DNA of 64,000 bases, taken from contig CM026426.1 in the NCBI GenBank assembly GCA_014871385.1, positions 24,021,437 to 24,085,436 on the forward strand, read 5' to 3'. Position numbers and translations under genes: made by a program. The first letter of the stretch is position 1. Each line of letters begins with the position of its first letter. Below are positions 57,698 through 64,000 of this stretch, piece after piece. Source of the stretch: Ceratodon purpureus (lineage: Eukaryota; Streptophyta; Bryopsida; Pseudoditrichales; Ditrichaceae). The notes under the pieces are model-generated. The model ran no database searches and had not been told where the DNA came from. It saw only the letters and a list, made by a program, of their open reading frames with translations.

Positions 57698-58992
57698 CAA
57701 GCTTCGCCCTTCAGGTGCTCGGATGATTCTGAGGAAGAGGAAGGATCCGGAGGAGAAGGGACCAATTACACTTTCCGGGTCCGACTCGGATACTCACGCG
57801 AGCTCCCTAGTAGGGACAGCCGGAATTGAGACTCGGACCCCGACATCCGAAACCCCTCCCTCGAGGATGGTTCCCAAGTCTCCCAAGTCTCCGAAGACCC
57901 GGGTCGTTACCCGGTCTTCCCTGGATATCAAGTCGAAGGAGTCGAAGGAGGAACGGAGCGCTAGGCGTCAAGCGGAGCGGGCAGCGAAGGCAGGAGGATC
58001 CGAGCCCCGGACGACCCGGTCAAAGGAGAAGGACTGAGAGCAGGAGAGCCAGAAGAAGTCGAAGACGGAATAGATTCCTGGCACTGGAACTGTCAGTCAC
58101 TTTCTGGATTTATAGGAGTAGGTTTCGGATCGGGGAGATCGAGATTAACCATAAAGTAGGATTCAAGGTAGATAATTAGGTATTAGGTTTTTTGATTGAA
58201 CTTCCGGCGCCGCCGCTTTTGTGGAAGCCCTTGCTTACTTAAACAGGGAAGGCAATGCAGGCCGGGTCTTCGTTTTGCATCTTTTCTCCCTATATTCCTT
58301 ATCAGTAAAGTATTCGCGTTTTGCAAGTATTGTGCATGGTTTCCAGTTAAGTGTGAATGATCTGAAAGGGATAAGAGTTCCGCTGTAGCTCGGATAGGAA
58401 GGTGATGGAAGTTGTGACGAGACCCAAATCGGAATGGTACTGGGATTGAGCGGAAAGATTTAGCGGGTTGTCGTAGGAGTTGAAGCCTCACTGTTCCGTC
58501 CCCAATCCAACCTCACGCGGAATAGCCGTCGCTAGGGTCAAAGCGGATCGAGGGGTACTTGATCGGGCTCCCTGAACTTCTGAAGAGGTTCCGCACTCTG
58601 TGAGAGGGGGATTCAGAAAGTGGTATGGGTCGCCTAGGGATAATCGAATCTTGGTTCTTCCAGATCCGTTTGTCGTTGTAGTCTCACGGATCGGAAGTGG
58701 TCGCCTGTGTGACCTTCTGACCAGAGTGTTCTAAGTCAGTTGTGAGGTAGTATCCTTTCCGAGACGTTGGTGTTTGTGGACGAAACACTTGATTGTAACA
58801 GAGAAGAGAGTCGAAGAGTAACGTTCCGAAAATACTATCCGAGCAGTGGCAAGGCTCGGAATGATTGTGAGTAACTACTTGGTGAAGCACTATTGAATCC
58901 CTCGACGATACTCGGAACCTAGTGACAATACGGAAGTTTACGCTCATTTTGAGTGCTATCCGGATGTTAGTTGCGTTTCCGTGTTCCGACAA
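57698..58992. other. Right part of the TAA element
   Basis: Begins with charged coding remains to about 58040, then ~950 bp of non-coding sequence rich in TCCGAG/CGGAAC motifs up to the right end at 58992. No other gene seen. Confidence 0.45.
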
Positions 58993-58995
58993 TAA

Positions 58996-59286
58996 CGCAT
59001 CATGTGCACGCTGTGCCACGAAATGAAGGTAACCGGGCTTCTGTCTCTCCGAATCCCATTGCGGATGCTTCAAATGATCCATAATCTTTTGCTCCATCTC
59101 TGATTTGAATTTCTTGGGCCCATCTTCCTCATACCAAACGCAACAACTGTTCAAGGAAACAAGGGTGTTCCGCTCCTAAAAATCCATGATGAATACTGTA
59201 ACAAAATCCTTGCAACATAAGTTCGGTTTGTCATCGTATTTGTCCGCCCATTCCCCCACATTCTTCTGCTTCTTGTTCTTTGGCAT
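58996..59286 (-). pseudogene. Kinase-like cargo gene of hAT B, N-terminal part
   Basis: The start is ATG 59286 (MPKNKKQKNVGEWAD). It matches the first ~95 residues of the copy A protein, with one in-frame stop near 59177. It is separated from its C-terminal part (40385-41570) by the 17.4-kb insertion. Confidence 0.7.
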
Positions 59287-59422
59287 CGTAGAAGGCCTTC
59301 AAGGCTTCAAGCAATCGAATACGCAACTCCAAATGAACCCTCAATTCCCCCAAAGAATAATCAGAGCAATTGAAATCCAAAAGGTTTTGAAAAAAACCGT
59401 TTAAAAATTTGAAAAGTCCCCC

Positions 59423-59423
<1 letters not shown>

Positions 59424-59453
<30 letters not shown>
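59424..59453. repeat. Poly-C (30) in the kinase-like gene leader, copy B
   Basis: Expanded from the 12-C run of copy A; read as poly-G in the mRNA leader. Confidence 0.9.
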
Positions 59454-59572
59454 ACAGATAAAGTAACCCCTTTCCTCTCAGTGAGAATACCCAATGGAGA
59501 AGAAGCAAATCCCCCACGAGTAGCAAGCAGCCTTACGCAAAATTGGGAGAGAAAAGGTAAAAAATGAGGAGG

Positions 59573-59599
59573 CGGCATCCCCTTATATAGGAGAAGCCG
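59573..59599 (-). promoter_or_regulatory. TATA box inside an inverted repeat (kinase-like gene promoter, copy B)
   Basis: CGGCATC and GAAGCCG arms (one mismatch) flank TTATATA; the GGCCGTC array follows upstream in gene sense. Confidence 0.55.
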
Positions 59600-60380
59600 A
59601 CCTCGCGGCCGTCCCCACGGCTATCCCCGCGATCGTAGGATCTACAGCCCGCGCAGCCGTCCGATCGGGCGCGACTCCGCCCGGAGGTGCCGGCTGTCCG
59701 ATCAAACGGCCACGTCAGGCGATGGAGCCGCGTGGCCGTCGCCCAACGCAGCCGTCTCCGCGGTCGGCGGCGTCTCCACGCGGTCGGCCACGCAAACGGC
59801 CGCCCGATCGGACGGCCCGATCGGACGGCCCTATGCGGCCGACCATGGCGGCCGCGGGCCGTCGGATCCCGTGGCCGTCCCCGTGGCCGATCGCGGGGAT
59901 GGCCTCAGGGACGGCCGCGGGATACGACGGCCCGCGGTCGGCCGCGGCGATCGGGCGGTCCCTGATGGCCCGCGGCAAGAACGATCCTGGCCGTTGGATC
60001 TCGCGGCCGTCCCCGTGGTCGTCCCCGCGGTTGGCAAGGGGGACGGCCGTGGGATCGGATGCCGAGGCGGGCCGCCCACATGCAACGGCCCGCGATGGGC
60101 CAAAACGGCTGCATCGTGGCCGTTGGATCGAAGGGCGGCCGTCGCCGGCGACCCCGCCGCCGTCTCCGCGGTCACCCCCGCGATTTGATGGCCGAGATGC
60201 GGCGTGGTGGCGGGATCGGCCGATCGGACGATCGGGAATTGTTTTACCCCCCCGGGGTTGCAAAATTATTACCGCGACGTAATTATGGAGCGTCGGGGAC
60301 GCCACTTCCAGGACGAGGGATGTCCGGGTAGGACGTCCGGACGTTCGGAGCCGGGTCGAACGTCTATTTTGAAAACCCTG
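59600..60380. repeat. hAT B right subterminal array and right end
   Basis: GGCCGTC/GATCGGACGGCC repeats to about 60240, then GGACGTCC-type motifs to AAAACCCTG at 60380; counterpart of 15888-16791. Confidence 0.7.
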
Positions 60381-60388
60381 GTGGTGGC
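60381..60388. repeat. 8-bp target duplication of hAT B, right copy
   Basis: GTGGTGGC, identical to 26290-26297. Confidence 0.92.
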
Positions 60389-61575
60389 GGGAATGAGTTT
60401 CCAGTGTGTTTTAGTGTATACTCTAGAGGGTGTGCGCCTTAATTTGTTTGCTTCCTCTAGAGGGTCTGTGCGTTGTTTGTTTGACGCAGTTTTGGTTTAC
60501 GATTTTGGGCGTTTCCTTGCGGGTTTGAAGTGTATTGGTGCGGAGGTTGTTCTAGGTGTTCTGTGCTGGGTTTTGTTCTCGTTTGAGGTGTTTTAGGGAT
60601 CTTTTTAGGTGTTTTTGTGCTGGATTGTTCCTGGGTCTTTAGGGTTTAGGTGTTTCTGTGTTTTATTGTTCCTCTACGGACTTCCTCGTTGGTCTACGAA
60701 GGTGTTCAATTTGGCTTAAGGTTTCAAGAGGCGCGGAACACGCTACTGAAGAAGTTTCAAGCGTGTATCGAATTCGACATTACTCGTTTTTTTTTTTTTT
60801 TTCAATTCAATTCTACTGATTTTTGCAATGTAGGGTCTCCTTAATTAAGCTTGTTTGTTATCCTCTTTTCCAATTCTAATTCTTTGGAATGTTATCGCTA
60901 GTTTCAAATTCTGCATATACATGCGTATAGTAGCACGCATGTTGTGGTTCTAATCCTTGCTTATTTGATTTACTGTTTGAATTCTGTATGATTTGAGAAC
61001 TCCAAAATCAATGTTTCGGCGGTTGAATTACTGTTCGAATTTTGTCGAATTCTGTGTGATTTTGTGAATTGCGTCTGTGGGTGTGTGTCTTTGTCTGTCT
61101 GCCTATGTGTCTGTCTCTATCCGGTTCTTTGTTTTGTGTCTGTGTTTTTGTGTCTGTCTCTGTGAATCAATCTCTGAATTGTATTAGTATTGTGTATGTG
61201 TGTGTTAGTATGTGAATTAATGTCTGGTTATCTTCATGTCTGTGTCAGTGCATGTGTGTATTATAAAATGCTTGCAATAGCATATTTCTTTTCTAATGTA
61301 TTACATATCAACGTCATTTGCATTGCGTTTTAGCCTTCGAACTATGTTTTTTTGGATATCTATCTAGGTACAATCGCATTAGTATCTGATATGGGGCTTT
61401 TTGAAAGCACCGTATTTGTTTTTCTTCCGCCTTTTACGGAAACACTGTAATGGGATGTGATACATTTTTTTTCATTCTATGGATTCGTGTTCTGACCTTT
61501 GAAATGCCATTCTTTCTGCAGGCAGAACACATTTCAGCAGCTTTATAAAGGAGGAATCTGAGTAAAAAACTGAAA
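60389..61575 (+). other. Leader and probable first intron of the downstream gene
   Basis: T- and GT-rich sequence with TGTCTGTCTG-like simple repeats (61075-61260) and a T run near 60787. A strong acceptor TTTCTGCAG at 61513-61521 precedes a short exon that reaches the ATG at 61576. No coding region is seen before it. Confidence 0.45.
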
Positions 61576-63793
61576 ATGACCGATAGGTACTACTTATTTC
61601 TGCAAATTGCGTGATCAAACCCTAAAAAATCAAGAACAATTTAGCTCGAGTCGGGCTAAACTACTTGCAGAAGACAACTATCGTTTGACATTTTAGCTCG
61701 ACTTGAGCTAAACTCACATCCACCATGTACAAATAAAGATTAAAATCCTAAAATTACTTGAAATTGAATTCAATAATTGCTACAGTTTAGCTCAACTCGA
61801 GCTAAACTGTAACCAAATACTATTGTGTACACTGCATTTTAGCTTGATTCGAGCTAAACTATCAAGTACAAAGTAGTATTTGGCTACAGTTTAGCTTGAG
61901 TCGAGCTAAACTGTAGCAATTATCAACAATCCATGTCTTGATATAGAAATTCAACTAGACTGCTGGAGCAAGATTCAAAGACCCTTATGTCGGACATCCT
62001 TCCAGTTTAGCTCGAGTCGAGCTGAACTGTAGGTGCATCTCCCAAAACCTCCCCGGGAGATCCACCTACAGTTTAGTTCGACTCGAGCTAAACTGTGAGT
62101 GCTCCCTTCTGAAGTCCCAGCAGTTTAGCTCGAGTCGAGCTAAACTACAAAGGGATCATGGTGGAAGCTCTGTAATTTAGCTCGACTTGAGCTAAACTGC
62201 ACAACTCCCACCATGATCCCTTTGCAGTTTAGTTCGACTCAAGCTAAACTGCTGAGACGTCATGTTTTATATTTCTTAATTAAACCACCATTTAGCTCGA
62301 ATCAAGCTAAATGGCTTCGAATTTGTCTAATGTTAAACGTCTCCTCCTTGCAGTGAGGAGAAATCCAGGGTACTTGCGGCGCTACAGCATTTCTTCAAGC
62401 CTGTTCCGAATTCAGATTCGGATTATGATGACGAGGATGACTTTACGACGTTTGAGGCGTGGACATTCAAAGACCCCTCGATGGTGAAAATTGGACATTG
62501 CAATGGGTTGCGGACACCTCGTATCTAACCTTTGCTACCATTTACAAGGGTGAAGTCAAAGAACCCCAGGTCATCGACATGGAAACGAAGGTCACTGAGT
62601 TTGACAATAAGGGGAAAGAGCTCATAAAGATCCTGTGCTCATCTATGGGGAATAATCCATACCTCTGCACCATAGTAGTGGACGTAGCAGAGAACCTCTT
62701 TGACCCGATTTTCTTAATGGAAAGTCAATCGCCTTCTTGCTTCGATGAGATAGAGAAGACATTGAGGCAAGAGGTACTAGACAAGAAATGGGCAACAAAA
62801 GATGGACATACTCTTTAGGCAAAGCCGCTAGCTTGGAAACTGAGGAATGTCGTCAACAGCCTTACGCTCGCCGCATTAGAGGCAAAGGTCAGGCTAACTT
62901 AGGGCAAATCTCCGATGGACGTGTCTGGAGTGACAGAAACCGGGAGCCAAATGAAAAGCCAACAGAACGGACGCAATAAGGGCAGAGCACTGGTTACTTC
63001 GCAAAGCCGGGCCGCTTCTGCAACTCCCACACCCCTCTCACGAGCGAAGAAGAAAGGCCTTGAGAAGAAGACTGACAAGCCGAAGCCCAAAAAGGACATG
63101 CTCTTATTTGCGGAGGACCTAGCAACAAGTCTAAACTCTGTTCTCGTGGCACTTCCAAAGGAGAACAAGGTTGGAGAGGTCCTGGACTTCGATAGTGCCA
63201 ATCGAATTTACCAGAGTTTCTTTGCTGATTGCCAGGAGGAGTTCGTCTTCAAAAAGGATGGGCAACCAAAGAAGAGTCTTGTGAACGTGACGAGGTGTAA
63301 GAACGCACCGGCCCATTGGACTATCCGTGCATATGAGAAGCGGGGCATGGAGGAGATGAAAATTTACTTGATCAACATGCCGGATAGGACACACAAGCAA
63401 ACCTTGGGTGTGATGCCAGACACGCAGCTCAAACCCCGAGAAGAAAGTGATCTAAAGGGCTGTACTTTCTGGATCATCAACGGACAATACAGCGTTGCGG
63501 CGTCCAAATCACTCATCAAGGATAACGCAACTGAGGAGTTGGTCAGGGACTTCAGGAAGTGGAACGCCTACGTGGTTTGGACCCATGATCATGATAAGCT
63601 CCGGAAGATCTCAGTGTTTTATAATCGAGTGAACCATCTGGCACCCTTTAAGCCAACTTGGGCAAGCAATATCATTGCCGCCAAGATAGTGTGGGCGAAG
63701 TATGGTAAGCCGCAACCGAAACATGCCGCCGCAGGTGCAACCGAATCTAGGACTACAGCGGCGAGAAGAAATCCAGCCTTGAAGACTTACGAC
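61576..63793 (+). pseudogene. Two-exon (or longer) gene with introns full of palindromes; possible ParB-like domain
   Basis: Exon 1 is ATG ACC GAT AG (61576-61586) with donor GTACTA. Intron 61587-62353 ends CTCCTTGCAG. Exon 2 gives an acidic stretch (NSDSDYDDEDDFTTFEAW). The frame then changes near 62460 to one that stays coding to a GTAAGT donor at 63794. In this frame two TAG stops lie at 62816 and near 62901. The C-terminal region has FWIINGQYSVAAS and VVWTHDHDKLRKISVFYNRVNHL. The first resembles the ParB/sulfiredoxin G-x-H/R box, with Tyr in place of His. The function is unknown and the gene probably belongs to a mobile family. It continues past the window end. Confidence 0.45.
61638..62310. 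repeat. Cluster of TTTAGCTC...GAGCTAAA palindromes in intron 1
   Basis: About ten copies of the ~21-bp palindrome, several nested in larger fold-backs. 61770-61830 pairs with 61865-61920, and 62119-62165 pairs with 62208-62255 (shared AAAGGGATCATGGTGG and its complement). Confidence 0.85.
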
Positions 63794-63823
63794 GTAAGTT
63801 CTATGACTCATTAGCATGTGTAT

Positions 63824-63980
63824 TTTAGCTCAACTGGAGCTAAACTGCTGAAGGTTTAGCTCGACTCGAGCTAAATTGCTTGGATTTTAGCTCAAGTGAA
63901 GCTAAATGTATATGATCTTGTTTGTTTACAATGATCTGGTATATCTTATGCACTTTAGCTCGAGTCGAGCTAAAGTGTAA
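63824..63980. repeat. Further TTTAGCTC...GAGCTAAA palindromes in the next intron
   Basis: Four more palindromes follow the GTAAGT donor at 63794, at about 63826, 63854, 63885 and 63955. They continue towards the window end. Confidence 0.8.
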
Positions 63981-64000
63981 TTTGCATGAAAGCATCATCT

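Larger units (their letters stand above)
41571..58992. mobile_element. Nested TIR element with TAA duplication (17.4 kb, itself split by a MULE); family undecided
   Basis: Left end TTGTGGGA and right end complement TTGTCGGA, flanked by TAA (41568-41570 and 58993-58995); copy A shows the empty site near 15300. Without the MULE it is about 3.7 kb. No long direct repeats were seen at its ends, so a full LTR element is not supported. Short inverted ends and a 3-bp TWA-type duplication resemble PIF/Harbinger-like elements. Its coding content, however, resembles plant transposon/gag-like proteins. CCGGAA/TTCCGAG motifs are frequent near both ends. It looks broken and is treated as a fossil. It is younger than hAT B, which it interrupts. 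Confidence 0.65.
26298..60380. mobile_element. Giant hAT transposon, copy B (34,083 bp including nested insertions)
   Basis: The left end CAAGGTTGTC at 26298 and the right end ...AAAACCCTG at 60380 are flanked by the perfect 8-bp duplication GTGGTGGC (26290-26297 and 60381-60388). Gene order, spacers and arrays match copy A throughout. Removing the two nested insertions and their duplications leaves about 15.8 kb, close to copy A less the array and promoter of the third gene that B lacks. Every gene carries breaks. The large insert at 41571-58992 splits the kinase-like gene. Confidence 0.93.

Noticed and set aside
41571-58992. Calling the TAA element an LTR retrotransposon
   Set aside because: The ends also fit TG...CA, but the first and last several hundred bases do not match as direct repeats, and no polymerase motifs were seen.

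Overview
The window looks like nuclear DNA of a plant-lineage (streptophyte) eukaryote. It has GT-AG introns, degenerate TTTAGGG telomere-type repeats, hAT (BED/DUF659-type) and MULE transposases of plant type, TATA promoters and long AT-rich spacers. A charophyte alga such as Chara, or another early-diverging streptophyte, would fit; that is an inference from general resemblance and no search was run. Almost everything here is transposon, and no clear housekeeping gene is visible.

Layout. (1) 83-16791 is a giant hAT transposon (copy A, 16.7 kb) with CAGGGTTGT ends and a perfect 8-bp target duplication TGTGCATG. It sits inside an open reading frame of the minus strand (1-82 plus 16792-17368). 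(2) 18.3-22.3 kb is an older element with a broken DUF7869-like transposase gene between clusters of TTTAGCTC/GAGCTAAA palindromes. (3) 22.3-26.1 kb is AT-rich filler. (4) 26298-60380 is a second copy of the same hAT (copy B, 8-bp duplication GTGGTGGC). It has grown to 34 kb through nested insertions: an 856-bp TIR element (31734-32589, duplication CTAG) and a 17.4-kb TIR element (41571-58992, duplication TAA), which in turn contains a 13.7-kb Mutator-like element (about 43961-57697). (5) 60381-64000 is the leader and coding part of another gene whose introns are packed with the same TTTAGCTC palindromes.

The hAT carries four genes: transposase (+), a RING-H2 protein (-), an R/G/P-rich protein (+), and a protein-kinase-like protein (-). 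Comparing the copies gives a shared promoter plan. Each gene's TATA box lies at the centre of an inverted repeat, next to a CpG-rich array of the palindrome GACGGCCGTC. The RING protein and the R/G/P-rich protein also share a diverged N-terminal domain. All genes in both copies carry breaks, many at different places, so both look dead.

The Mutator-like element carries a GCM/DDE/SWIM-type transposase gene and, transcribed divergently from it, a multi-exon gene. That gene joins a ParB-like (GNHR) domain to a beta-class DNA amino-methyltransferase, a combination familiar from phages. An F-box-like gene and a small acidic ORF are also present. Giant cut-and-paste elements carrying ubiquitin-ligase, kinase and DNA-methylation cargo are the most notable content of the window.
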